19,629 bases of DNA from an uncultured Bacilli bacterium (GTDB lineage: Bacteria > Bacillota_I > Bacilli_A > RF39 > UBA660). Under the pieces are notes generated by a model. That model had not been told where the DNA came from and did not search any database. It was given only the letters and a program-made list of their open reading frames with translations. The stretch's first letter is position 1. Each line of letters starts with the position of its first letter. Shown here piece after piece: positions 1-6,059 of the stretch. A program made the translations under genes and the position numbers. The stretch lies in contig CAKOYE010000016.1 in the NCBI GenBank assembly GCA_934130485.1, forward strand, positions 1-19,629, read 5' to 3'.

Positions 1-327
1 TTTTTCTTTTAATTTTTCATTTTTCTTTTTTATATTCTTCTTTTCATTTGTCATTTCTTCATTACTCCTGTTTTGCTTAGATTCATCACAATTTTGATCT
101 ATTTGATAATTGTTAAAGTTAAGCGATTTCTTTTTAATTGTTTGATATTCACTCAGTATCAAAATACCATCAACTAGTATTAAAAATAGAATGGTTTTTA
201 GAAAACCAATTGCTATAATACCAATTATTAAAACAATTATACTGACTATAGCAATTGCTAAATATATTGGATTTTTTTTAAATATTTTTTTAACAGTATC
301 AATAAATTGAACTATTTTATCCTTCAT
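1..327 (-). CDS. N-terminal part of a membrane protein, probably class A penicillin-binding protein (partial)
   Basis: Open reading frame of 109 codons that starts at an ATG at 327 and runs off the window edge without a stop. The ATG overlaps the last 11 bases of recU and has a Shine-Dalgarno (GGAAGGTGAT) inside the recU end, so the two are translationally coupled. Residues about 21-58 are almost wholly hydrophobic and look like two tight membrane segments or a hairpin; the rest (60-109) is polar and rich in Lys, Asn and Glu. In Bacillus and relatives the gene co-transcribed behind recU is ponA, a bifunctional transglycosylase-transpeptidase for peptidoglycan, which is the basis for the call. 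No catalytic domain lies inside the window, and the hydrophobic hairpin before a charged stretch is not the usual single-anchor PBP start, so the identity rests on position only. Confidence 0.5.
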   Translation of the reverse strand, partial: MKDKIVQFIDTVKKIFKKNPIYLAIAIVSIIVLIIGIIAIGFLKTILFLILVDGILILSEYQTIKKKSLNFNNYQIDQNCDESKQNRSNEEMTNEKKNIKKKNEKLKEK

Positions 328-895
328 TTTTATCACCTTCCAAATAGAATTCGTTTATTATTTTTAAATAATCTAATCGTGGATTATACTTCTCCTTTAA
401 TATATGACCATTATCTTTAAAAAATTTAATTGGAATTATTTTTTTATGTTCCTTATTTAAATAATCTAAAAGTATGTTTGCACTAATCAGGTATGTTTCG
501 TTATATGAAGTAAAACGTACTATTAAAAAAGCAATACCACCACATTTAATTATATTTTCAAGATGTTTTAATTGATGACTGTGTATATTAATTAAGGGAA
601 AACCAATTTTATTTTTTGTTTCTTTCGCCTCAAAATCAATATATTTTCCTTTATATATTCCATTATAGTCTGTTGTAGAAGGTGTTTTAAAATATGCCTC
701 CTTTATAACCGCATCTTTTCTTGATTTATAGTCAACGGATACAATTGTAATTGGGGTAGGTTTTTTGTGAATGACTGCAATATTATTTTGCAAATAATAA
801 CTATTTGTATCATTTAAATCATTTTCCAAATTCATTCCACGATTACTATAATTTATTTTGTGATTATCCCTTTTTATATTGTTTGGATAGTTCAT
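317..895 (-). CDS. recU: Holliday junction resolvase RecU
   Basis: Structure-specific endonuclease that cuts Holliday junctions during recombinational repair and chromosome segregation, acting in the cytoplasm with RuvAB and RecA. The 192-residue protein has the family blocks NRGMNLE (18-24), KPTPI (45-49) and STTDYNG followed by IDFEAKET. T75, D76, E89 and K91 correspond to B. subtilis T87, D88, E101 and K103 with a constant offset of 12. I chose the ATG at 895, because the alternative GTG at 904 lies within the Shine-Dalgarno AAAGGTGG; the ATG then has a 5-base spacing. The next gene overlaps its end by 11 bases, as in the recU-ponA pair of Bacilli. The divergent gpsB side is also conserved synteny. 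Confidence 0.96.
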   Translation of the reverse strand: MNYPNNIKRDNHKINYSNRGMNLENDLNDTNSYYLQNNIAVIHKKPTPITIVSVDYKSRKDAVIKEAYFKTPSTTDYNGIYKGKYIDFEAKETKNKIGFPLINIHSHQLKHLENIIKCGGIAFLIVRFTSYNETYLISANILLDYLNKEHKKIIPIKFFKDNGHILKEKYNPRLDYLKIINEFYLEGDKNEG

Positions 896-912
896 TTTAA
901 CCACCTTTAAAA

Positions 913-941
913 ATTATACTATAAAAAGTGATATTTTTCCA
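913..941 (-). promoter_or_regulatory. putative sigma-A promoter for recU
   Basis: Reading the minus strand, TGGAAA (941-936) and TATAAT (918-913) are separated by 17 bases. The predicted transcript start near 905-906 would leave only about 11 bases before the recU ATG, with the Shine-Dalgarno at the extreme 5' end. That makes the site plausible but not certain. Confidence 0.4.
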
Positions 942-947
942 TACTAA

Positions 948-972
948 TTTTACTTAAAAGTGTAAAGTAAAA
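948..972. repeat. inverted repeat in the recU/gpsB divergent region
   Basis: TTTTACTT (948-955) and AAGTAAAA (965-972) form a perfect 8-bp inverted repeat with a 9-base spacer, just upstream of the recU promoter. It could be an operator. Repeats of this length and AT-only composition also occur by chance in DNA this AT-rich. Confidence 0.3.
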
Positions 973-1075
973 AAATGTCATAATTTAATACTTTGTAAAT
1001 AATTATTCTAGTTTTGTCGAATACGCGGATTTTTATAAAAAAATGTGATATTTTTTATATACGGAAGGTGATTTG

Positions 1076-1174
1076 ATGAAAGAACAATATCATATTGAAA
1101 ATATTTTTAATGAAATGATTGATAATATTTGTTTTATAAAAAGAACTACTTGTTTAAAAAGATGGGATAGGTAG
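1076..1174 (+). CDS. possible small protein of 32 residues
   Basis: Short frame starting at ATG 1076 with a good Shine-Dalgarno (GGAAGGTGA, 5-base spacing) and ending with TAG at 1172-1174. The product is polar and mixed-charge, with two cysteines (C19, C27) and a basic C-terminal end; there is no signal peptide or membrane segment. It sits alone between recU (divergent) and gpsB, and its stop codon overlaps a weak hairpin followed by a T-run, so it looks like a self-contained small transcription unit. I do not recognise it. The ribosome binding site and terminator favour a real gene; the short length and the lack of a recognised family argue against. Homologues with conserved start, stop and cysteines in relatives would decide. 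Confidence 0.4.
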   Translation: MKEQYHIENIFNEMIDNICFIKRTTCLKRWDR

Positions 1175-1181
1175 TTTTTTT
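1144..1181 (+). terminator. possible rho-independent terminator of the small ORF
   Basis: AACTAC (1144-1149) pairs with GTAGTT (1171-1176), followed by a run of T to 1181. The loop of 21 bases is long and the stem only 6 bp, so this is a weak prediction. Confidence 0.35.
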
Positions 1182-1256
1182 ATTGATTTTATTATATGTT
1201 TGTGTTAGAATACATATGATTTACAATTTAATTAATTGGTGTTATATGGTAATTTT

Positions 1257-1321
1257 TCTCTATTTATAAATTCAATTGACAAAATCGCTTTTTTTTGAGA
1301 AAATATACCTATAAATAGAGA
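1257..1321. repeat. 12-bp inverted repeat flanking the gpsB promoter
   Basis: TCTCTATTTATA (1257-1268) and TATAAATAGAGA (1310-1321) are perfect inverted copies. They enclose the gpsB -35 and -10, and the right copy runs into the gpsB Shine-Dalgarno. It could be a paired operator or, in a transcript started further upstream, an RNA hairpin that hides the start of the ribosome binding site. Confidence 0.4.
1276..1304 (+). promoter_or_regulatory. putative sigma-A promoter for gpsB (and probably rnpB)
   Basis: A consensus -35 TTGACA (1276-1281) is followed 17 bases later by GAAAAT (1299-1304), a 4/6 match to the -10. TATACC just downstream is an alternative -10 with poorer spacing (22). Transcription would start about 20 bases before the gpsB ATG. 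Confidence 0.55.
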
Positions 1322-1333
1322 GAGGTGTATTTT

Positions 1334-1666
1334 ATGTATCAAGAAGGAGTTTTACTTACTGTCAAAGATATATTAGACAAGGAATTTAAAATTGATACTA
1401 GAGGATATAGACCACAAGAAGTTGATAAGTTTTTAGATTTAATTATCAAAGATTATGAAGAATTTTCAAATATAATTAATAGTTTAGAAAGTGAAAAAAA
1501 AGAACTTATTGATGATAACATTAGATTAAAACAGGAAGTTCGAAATTTAAGAACGAAATTAGAGGTCGTTAAAGAAAACGCAAATGAAGAAATAACAAAT
1601 GCTGATATTTTAAGAAGATTGTCTAATATTGAAAAAGTTATATATGGTAGAGAAGAAAATGATTAA
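1334..1666 (+). CDS. gpsB: cell division protein GpsB (DivIVA-like)
   Basis: Cytoplasmic, membrane-associated coiled-coil adaptor of the Gram-positive divisome and elongasome that docks peptidoglycan synthases, notably PBP1. The 110-residue protein has the DivIVA/GpsB N-terminal fold (KDILDKEFK...RGYRPQEVDKFLD, about residues 10-36), a coiled coil (about 37-85) and the C-terminal trimerisation segment ILRRLSNIEKVIYG typical of GpsB. The usual length is about 100. I chose the ATG at 1334 over the GTG at 1325, because the latter overlaps the Shine-Dalgarno GAGAGGTG. Its stop codon abuts the 5' end of rnpB, as gpsB and rnpB are also adjacent in B. subtilis. The neighbouring recU/PBP unit is divergent, so a GpsB regulator and its likely PBP client lie side by side. 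Confidence 0.95.
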   Translation: MYQEGVLLTVKDILDKEFKIDTRGYRPQEVDKFLDLIIKDYEEFSNIINSLESEKKELIDDNIRLKQEVRNLRTKLEVVKENANEEITNADILRRLSNIEKVIYGREEND

Positions 1667-2030
1667 TAATATTTTGACAAACGCTGTATTTTTATAATAT
1701 AGAGGAAAGTCCATGCTCACACTATCTGTGATGATAGTAGTGTTTGTGCTTAGAGAAAAAATAATCTAAGGTAACAATTTTTGTTAACGGCGTCGAGGTA
1801 ACCTAAATCGTTAGACATGGTTATATTAGATGTAAAGTGCCAAAGTGACGAATTTTTTAGAAATAAAAAAGTGGAACGTGGTAAACCCCGCAAGTGAGAA
1901 ACCCAAATTTTGGTAGGGGAACCTAATAAGAAAGAATTAAGAATTTCTTATGGGATTGCAAATGCAATAGATAAATGTTTGTCACCTAGAAATAGGAACA
2001 GAACATGGCTTATAAAATATTATTTTTTTT
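1667..2030 (+). ncRNA. rnpB: RNase P RNA (class B), with terminator
   Basis: Catalytic RNA of RNase P, which trims the 5' leader from tRNA precursors. Conserved region I, GAGGAAAGTCC, is at 1702-1712, and conserved region V, ACAGAACATGG, is at 1998-2008; together they form helix P4. The segments GTGCCAAAGTGACG and GAGAAACCCAAATTTTGG plus TAGGGGAACC match the Bacillus-type (class B) core and the L15 loop containing the GGT that pairs with tRNA CCA. Helix P1 is formed by TAATATTTT (1667-1675) and AAAATATTA (2014-2022), followed by eight T residues that serve as the terminator. The 5' end lies directly after the gpsB stop codon, and no separate promoter is obvious, so the RNA may be processed from a gpsB transcript. 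Exact ends are estimated from P1. Confidence 0.96.
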
Positions 2031-2052
2031 GTTTACTAAAGGTAGGTGTAAC

Positions 2053-2478
2053 GTGAAGGAAATAGGTATTAAATTAAAAGAAACAAGAGAAAGCATGGGA
2101 ATATCTATAGAAGAAGCTGCTGCTGATTTGAAAGTTAAAGAGATTCAAATTGAAAATATCGAGCAGGGCAATATGGATGCTTTTAAGGATGTTTTTTATT
2201 TAAAATACTTTATTCGAGATTATTCAAAATATTTAGGTCTTGATTATGAGGATATGGTTGATGAATTTAATGAATATTTGTTTGATTATACCTCTAAAAT
2301 TTCTATAGATGATATTAAGCAAGCAAAAAATAAAGAGAAAAAAAATAAAAAAGAAGAAAAGAGAATAATGTCACCATATACCTTGGAATATAAGAAAAAA
2401 ACAATTAGTTTAAAATTATTTCTTATCTTTGGACTAATTTTTATATTGATATTTGTGATTTTATTTATTGTCTTATAA
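2053..2478 (+). CDS. rodZ: RodZ-like helix-turn-helix membrane protein, short form
   Basis: Bitopic membrane protein of the RodZ/YmfM family; RodZ links MreB to the cell wall synthesis machinery in rod-shaped bacteria. The 141-residue product has an Xre/HTH_25 domain (residues about 4-70, with GIKLKETRESMGIS and EEAAADLKVK), a lysine-rich cytoplasmic linker (about 88-115) and one C-terminal transmembrane segment (about 118-141) that reaches the stop codon. The usual extracytoplasmic domain is missing. I chose GTG 2053 because it follows AAAGGTAGGTG; a longer frame would start with an ATG inside conserved region V of rnpB. pgsA follows with 16 bases between stop and ATG, as in the B. subtilis ymfM-pgsA pair, which supports the assignment over a generic Xre regulator. 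Transcription probably reads through rnpB. Confidence 0.8.
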   Translation: MKEIGIKLKETRESMGISIEEAAADLKVKEIQIENIEQGNMDAFKDVFYLKYFIRDYSKYLGLDYEDMVDEFNEYLFDYTSKISIDDIKQAKNKEKKNKKEEKRIMSPYTLEYKKKTISLKLFLIFGLIFILIFVILFIVL

Positions 2479-2494
2479 TATGGAGGAATGTTGT

Positions 2495-3109
2495 ATGAAT
2501 TTACCAAATAAATTAACCATTATTAGAATTATTATGACACTTTTTATAATAATTATCTTGATTTTTCCTTTTGATGCTGCAGGAATTGTTTTGCCAAAAT
2601 TATTTATAAACGAATCAATTGTTGTTGATATTAAATATTTTATTGCAGGAGTTTTATTTATATTAGCATCTATAACAGATTTTTTAGATGGACATATTGC
2701 AAGAAAATACAATTTGGTAACAGATTTTGGAAAAGTTATGGACGCTATTGCTGACAAAGTTTTAGTTAATTCAGTTTTAATTATTTTATCATCTAGTGGT
2801 TTTATTCATCCAATCATACCAGTGATTGTTATAACTCGTGATATTGTTGTTAATTCAATCAAAATGGTTGCTGGAAATAATGGTAGAGTTATAGCTGCCA
2901 TCAAAAGTGGGAAAATTAAAACAACTTGCTTGATGTGTGGTATAACACTTACTTTATTTTATAATTTACCATTTGAATTATGGAATATTAAAGTTTCAGA
3001 TGTTTTACTTATTGTTGCTGCAATTTTGTCATTGATTTCTGGTGTTCAATATTATTCAATGAATAAAGATTTATTATTTAAAAATGACAAAACAGTAGAA
3101 CAAAATTAA
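2495..3109 (+). CDS. pgsA: CDP-diacylglycerol-glycerol-3-phosphate 3-phosphatidyltransferase
   Basis: Integral membrane enzyme that transfers the phosphatidyl group of CDP-diacylglycerol to glycerol-3-phosphate, giving phosphatidylglycerol phosphate, the committed step to phosphatidylglycerol and cardiolipin. The 204-residue protein has the complete CDP-alcohol phosphotransferase signature D-x2-D-G-x2-A-R-x8-G-x3-D-x3-D: D62, D65, G66, R70, G79, D83 and D87. Several hydrophobic helices surround it (about 8-28, 45-60, 90-108, 142-158, 165-185). The ATG at 2495 has GGAGG 8 bases upstream. It ends the rodZ transcription unit and is followed by a strong hairpin. In B. subtilis, cinA stands between pgsA and recA; here there is none. 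Confidence 0.95.
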   Translation: MNLPNKLTIIRIIMTLFIIIILIFPFDAAGIVLPKLFINESIVVDIKYFIAGVLFILASITDFLDGHIARKYNLVTDFGKVMDAIADKVLVNSVLIILSSSGFIHPIIPVIVITRDIVVNSIKMVAGNNGRVIAAIKSGKIKTTCLMCGITLTLFYNLPFELWNIKVSDVLLIVAAILSLISGVQYYSMNKDLLFKNDKTVEQN

Positions 3110-3112
3110 CAG

Positions 3113-3139
3113 AAATGACTTATTTGTTGAGTCATTTTT
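3113..3139 (+). terminator. rho-independent terminator after pgsA
   Basis: AAATGACT (3113-3120) pairs with AGTCATTT (3130-3137) across a 9-base loop and runs into T residues. It separates the pgsA unit from recA. Confidence 0.8.
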
Positions 3140-3181
3140 AATTTTTGTGAATATATACAAGAAAATATATAAAATCAAAAA

Positions 3182-3195
3182 CGAACAAATTTTCG
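3182..3195. promoter_or_regulatory. LexA (DinR) SOS box upstream of recA
   Basis: CGAACAAATTTTCG matches the Gram-positive SOS box CGAAC-N4-GTTCG with one mismatch (T for G in the right half). Its centre is about 20 bases upstream of the recA -35. This is the expected operator for SOS induction of recA. No lexA gene is in the window. Confidence 0.75.
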
Positions 3196-3204
3196 TAAAA
3201 ACTA

Positions 3205-3233
3205 TTGACAATTAAATTTAATTTATGTACAAT
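3205..3233 (+). promoter_or_regulatory. sigma-A promoter of recA
   Basis: TTGACA (3205-3210) and TACAAT (3228-3233) lie 17 bases apart. Transcription would start near 3240, about 20 bases before the ATG, with the ribosome binding site AGGAGG in between. Confidence 0.85.
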
Positions 3234-3261
3234 TAGTTTGTAATGTTAGGAGGAAAAAAAT

Positions 3262-4308
3262 ATGGCAACAAAGACAACTACTAATGATAAAACATTAGAT
3301 CAAGTTTTATTGGATATAGAAAAACAATTTGGTAAGGGCGCCGTTATGAAATTAGGTGAACGTGAACATAGGGAAATAGATACAATTTCAAGTGGATCTT
3401 TATCACTAGATATTGCTTTAGGAATTGGTGGTTATCCTAAAGGTAGGATTATAGAAATATATGGACCAGAATCAAGCGGAAAAACTACATTTGCACTACA
3501 CGCAATTGCGGAGGCACAAAAAAAAGGTGGACGTGCTGCATTTATTGATGCTGAGCATTCGTTAGATCCACAATATGCAGCTAAATTGGGTGTTAATATT
3601 GGAGATTTATTACTATCTCAACCTGATAATGGAGAACAAGCTTTAGAAATTTGTGAAGCATTAGTAAGAAGTGGGGCAATTAGCGTTATTGTTATTGACT
3701 CAGTTGCTGCACTTGTACCACAAGCAGAAATTGAAGGTGAGATGGGTGATTCACACGTCGGATTACAAGCTAGACTTATGAGTCAAGCCCTTAGAAAATT
3801 GTCAGGTGTTATAAGTAAAACTAACACAATTGCAATATTTATTAATCAATTGAGGGAAAAAGTTGGTGTAATGTTTGGTAATCCAGAGACAACTCCAGGT
3901 GGACGTGCTTTAAAATTTTATGCATCAGTTAGATTAGAAATTAGAAGATCTGAACAAATTAAATTAGGAACTGATATTGTTGGAAATAAAACAAGCATTA
4001 AAGTTGTAAAAAATAAAATGGCACCTCCTTTTAAAAGTTGTGTTGTAGATATAATGTATGGTGAAGGTGTTTCTATTGAAGGTGAAATTGTTGATTTAGC
4101 TAGTGATATTGGTGTGATAGAAAAAACAGGAGCATGGTATTCTTATAATGGTGAAAAATTAGGTCAAGGTAAGGAAAATGTTAAAGAACTACTTAAAAAG
4201 AATGTTGCTTTAAAAGATGAATTATTAAAGAAAGTTAGAAATTATTATGAATTAGATACTGATGTGACATCAAAAAATAGTAAAACAAAGGAAGAAATTG
4301 CTGAATAG
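3262..4308 (+). CDS. recA: recombinase RecA
   Basis: ATP-dependent DNA strand-exchange protein that forms filaments on single-stranded DNA, promotes homologous recombination and activates LexA self-cleavage. The 348-residue length is normal (B. subtilis 348). Walker A GPESSGKT is at 68-75, followed by the conserved segments FIDAEHSLDP and VIVIDSVAALVP (Walker B). FINQLREKVGVMFGNPETTPGG contains the L2/DNA-binding region. The C-terminal tail is acidic and lysine-rich. ATG 3262 has a strong AGGAGG 8-9 bases upstream. The gene is monocistronic, with its own promoter and SOS box upstream and a hairpin-T-run at its end. RecA and RecU would act in the same repair pathway; rny follows, as in Bacillus. 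Confidence 0.99.
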   Translation: MATKTTTNDKTLDQVLLDIEKQFGKGAVMKLGEREHREIDTISSGSLSLDIALGIGGYPKGRIIEIYGPESSGKTTFALHAIAEAQKKGGRAAFIDAEHSLDPQYAAKLGVNIGDLLLSQPDNGEQALEICEALVRSGAISVIVIDSVAALVPQAEIEGEMGDSHVGLQARLMSQALRKLSGVISKTNTIAIFINQLREKVGVMFGNPETTPGGRALKFYASVRLEIRRSEQIKLGTDIVGNKTSIKVVKNKMAPPFKSCVVDIMYGEGVSIEGEIVDLASDIGVIEKTGAWYSYNGEKLGQGKENVKELLKKNVALKDELLKKVRNYYELDTDVTSKNSKTKEEIAE

Positions 4309-4323
4309 TAATTTTTTTCTTTT
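4291..4323 (+). terminator. rho-independent terminator overlapping the recA stop
   Basis: AAATTGCT (4295-4302) pairs with AGTAATTT (4307-4314) around a GAAT tetraloop with one G-U pair. The stem can extend outward to 4291 and 4318, and a T-rich tract to 4323 follows. The hairpin includes the last recA codons. Confidence 0.6.
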
Positions 4324-4362
4324 AATATCAAAAAAATTACGACTTGACTTATTTTGATATTA
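4308..4362. repeat. two overlapping 11-bp inverted repeats between recA and rny
   Basis: Pair A is GTAATTTTTTT (4308-4318) with AAAAAAATTAC (4330-4340). Pair B is TAATATCAAAA (4323-4333) with TTTTGATATTA (4352-4362). They share 4330-4333, and pair A also shares bases with the recA terminator stem, so the hairpins exclude one another. Pair B brackets the rny -35, and its right arm is inside the promoter spacer. Confidence 0.45.
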
Positions 4363-4372
4363 CATTTACAAT
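4344..4372 (+). promoter_or_regulatory. sigma-A promoter of rny
   Basis: TTGACT (4344-4349) and TACAAT (4367-4372) have a 17-base spacer, the same -10 as recA. The transcript would start near 4379 and carry a leader of about 40 bases. Confidence 0.8.
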
Positions 4373-4418
4373 TAATTTAGAACATTTTTTAATGTTTATA
4401 GAATAAATGGAGGTATAT

Positions 4419-5972
4419 ATGAATGATATTGCTTTCTCCATTTTGTTAGTATTAATTGGAATAATTGTCGGAGTTATAATAATTATCATTTTTAGTTATA
4501 TTAAAGGAACTTTGGCTTCTAAAAAAGCAGAGGCATTGTTAGAAAAAACAAGAAAAGAAATTGAAAAAATTAAAAAAGAACAAATTTTAGAAGCTAAGGA
4601 AGAATCTTATAAGATAAAAAAAGAAACAGAACAATTAGTAAAAGAAAAAAAAGATGAAATAAAGGATATGGAAGAACGTTTATTAGTACGTGAAAACAAT
4701 ATGGATAGACGTGATCAAACCTTACAAAATCGTGAACAAATGTTAGAAGATAAAGAAAATAATTTAATTAACAGACAAAAAGATATCCAAATCGAACAAG
4801 AAAAAGTGGAGGAAATAAAAAGAGAACAAATAAAGTTATTAGAGAATATTGCAGGATTTTCTAAAACACAAGCTAAAGAACTTGTTATGAAAAAAGTTGA
4901 AGATATGATGAGTTTAGAAATTGCTGCATACATTAAGGATAGAGAAGCAGAAGCTAAATTGGACGCTGATAAGCTTTCTAAAGAAATGTTAGTTTCGTGT
5001 ATGCAAAAGTATGCAGGAGATGTTGCTAACGACCAAACTGTAACTGTTGTAAATTTACCTAATGATGAAATGAAAGGAAGAATTATAGGTAGAGAAGGAA
5101 GAAATATTAGAACAATTGAAGCAGTAACTGGGGTTGATTTAATTATTGATGATACACCTGAAGCAATTGTTTTATCATCATTTGATCCATACAGAAGAGA
5201 AATTGCGCGCGTTACTATAGAAACGTTAATAAAAGATGGTAGAATTCATCCAACTCGTATTGAAGAGTTATATGATAAAACATCAAAAGAAATGCGTGAA
5301 AAAATATTAGAATATGGTCAATCTGCATTATTTGAATTAGGAATTACTAAAATGGCACCAGAATTGGTTGAATTAGTTGGTAAACTACATTTTAGAACTA
5401 GTTATGGTCAAAATGTTTTAAAACATTCTATTGAGGTTGCAACAATATCTGGGATATTAGCAGCCGAAATTGGTGAAAATCAAACTTTAGCTAAACGCGC
5501 AGGACTACTTCACGATATTGGAAAAGCTATTGATCATGAAATCGAGGGTAGTCATGTAACAATAGGAGCTGAACTTGCTAAAAAATATAAAGAAAATGAT
5601 GTGGTAATAAACTCTATTGAATCACATCACGGTGACAAACCAGCATCATTTATTATTTCAGAACTTGTTGCAATTGCAGATACATTATCAGCATCAAGGC
5701 CTGGGGCAAGAAATGATTCACTGGAAAATTATATTAAACGTTTAGAAGAATTAGAGGCGATTGCTACTAATATAGATGGTGTTGAAAAATCCTTTGCAGT
5801 TCAAGCAGGACGTGAATTACGTGTTGTTGTAAAACCAGAAAAGATTGATGACTTAAAAAGTTATAAAATTGCCCGTGATATAAAAAATAAAATTGAAGAG
5901 CAATTGCAGTATCCTGGTACAATAAAGGTAACTGTAATAAGAGAAATTAGAGCAGTCGAAGAAGCAAAGTAA
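4419..5972 (+). CDS. rny: ribonuclease Y
   Basis: Membrane-anchored endoribonuclease that initiates decay and processing of many mRNAs in Bacilli. The 517-residue protein (B. subtilis about 520) has all domains in order: an N-terminal transmembrane helix (about 5-27), a long charged coiled coil (about 35-150), a KH RNA-binding domain with GREGRNI (224-230), and an HD domain with H365 and D366 in LLHDIGKAIDHE plus the downstream SHHGDKPAS block. The C-terminal segment with AVQAGRELRV is also present. I chose ATG 4419, which has GGAGGT 6 bases upstream; the in-frame ATG at 4407 has no ribosome binding site. It is monocistronic, with its own promoter and terminator. The recA-rny order is the classical Bacillus one. 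Confidence 0.98.
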   Translation: MNDIAFSILLVLIGIIVGVIIIIIFSYIKGTLASKKAEALLEKTRKEIEKIKKEQILEAKEESYKIKKETEQLVKEKKDEIKDMEERLLVRENNMDRRDQTLQNREQMLEDKENNLINRQKDIQIEQEKVEEIKREQIKLLENIAGFSKTQAKELVMKKVEDMMSLEIAAYIKDREAEAKLDADKLSKEMLVSCMQKYAGDVANDQTVTVVNLPNDEMKGRIIGREGRNIRTIEAVTGVDLIIDDTPEAIVLSSFDPYRREIARVTIETLIKDGRIHPTRIEELYDKTSKEMREKILEYGQSALFELGITKMAPELVELVGKLHFRTSYGQNVLKHSIEVATISGILAAEIGENQTLAKRAGLLHDIGKAIDHEIEGSHVTIGAELAKKYKENDVVINSIESHHGDKPASFIISELVAIADTLSASRPGARNDSLENYIKRLEELEAIATNIDGVEKSFAVQAGRELRVVVKPEKIDDLKSYKIARDIKNKIEEQLQYPGTIKVTVIREIRAVEEAK

Positions 5973-5993
5973 CTAAAAATAGTTACTTTTTTT
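5966..5993 (+). terminator. rho-independent terminator after rny
   Basis: AAAGTAACT (5966-5974) pairs with AGTTACTTT (5981-5989) around AAAAAT and ends in a T-run. The stop codon lies in the left arm. Confidence 0.9.
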
Positions 5994-6002
5994 CTTTTAT
6001 AA

Positions 6003-6031
6003 TTGCTAATAAATTAAGTATATGCTAAAAT
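6003..6031 (+). promoter_or_regulatory. sigma-A promoter of yqeG-yqeH
   Basis: TTGCTA (6003-6008) and TAAAAT (6026-6031) are 17 bases apart, with TG one base before the -10 (extended -10). Confidence 0.6.
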
Positions 6032-6059
6032 GGTAATAATGAATAGGTAGGAGGATCTT

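Noticed and set aside
2005..2052. Longer N-terminus for the RodZ-like protein starting at ATG 2005
   Set aside because: This ATG is part of conserved region V of rnpB, and the frame then runs through the rnpB terminator. The GTG at 2053 has its own ribosome binding site.
4308..4340. Hairpin GTAATTTTTTT / AAAAAAATTAC as the recA terminator
   Set aside because: No T-run follows the right arm. The hairpin at 4291-4318 with the following T tract is the better terminator.
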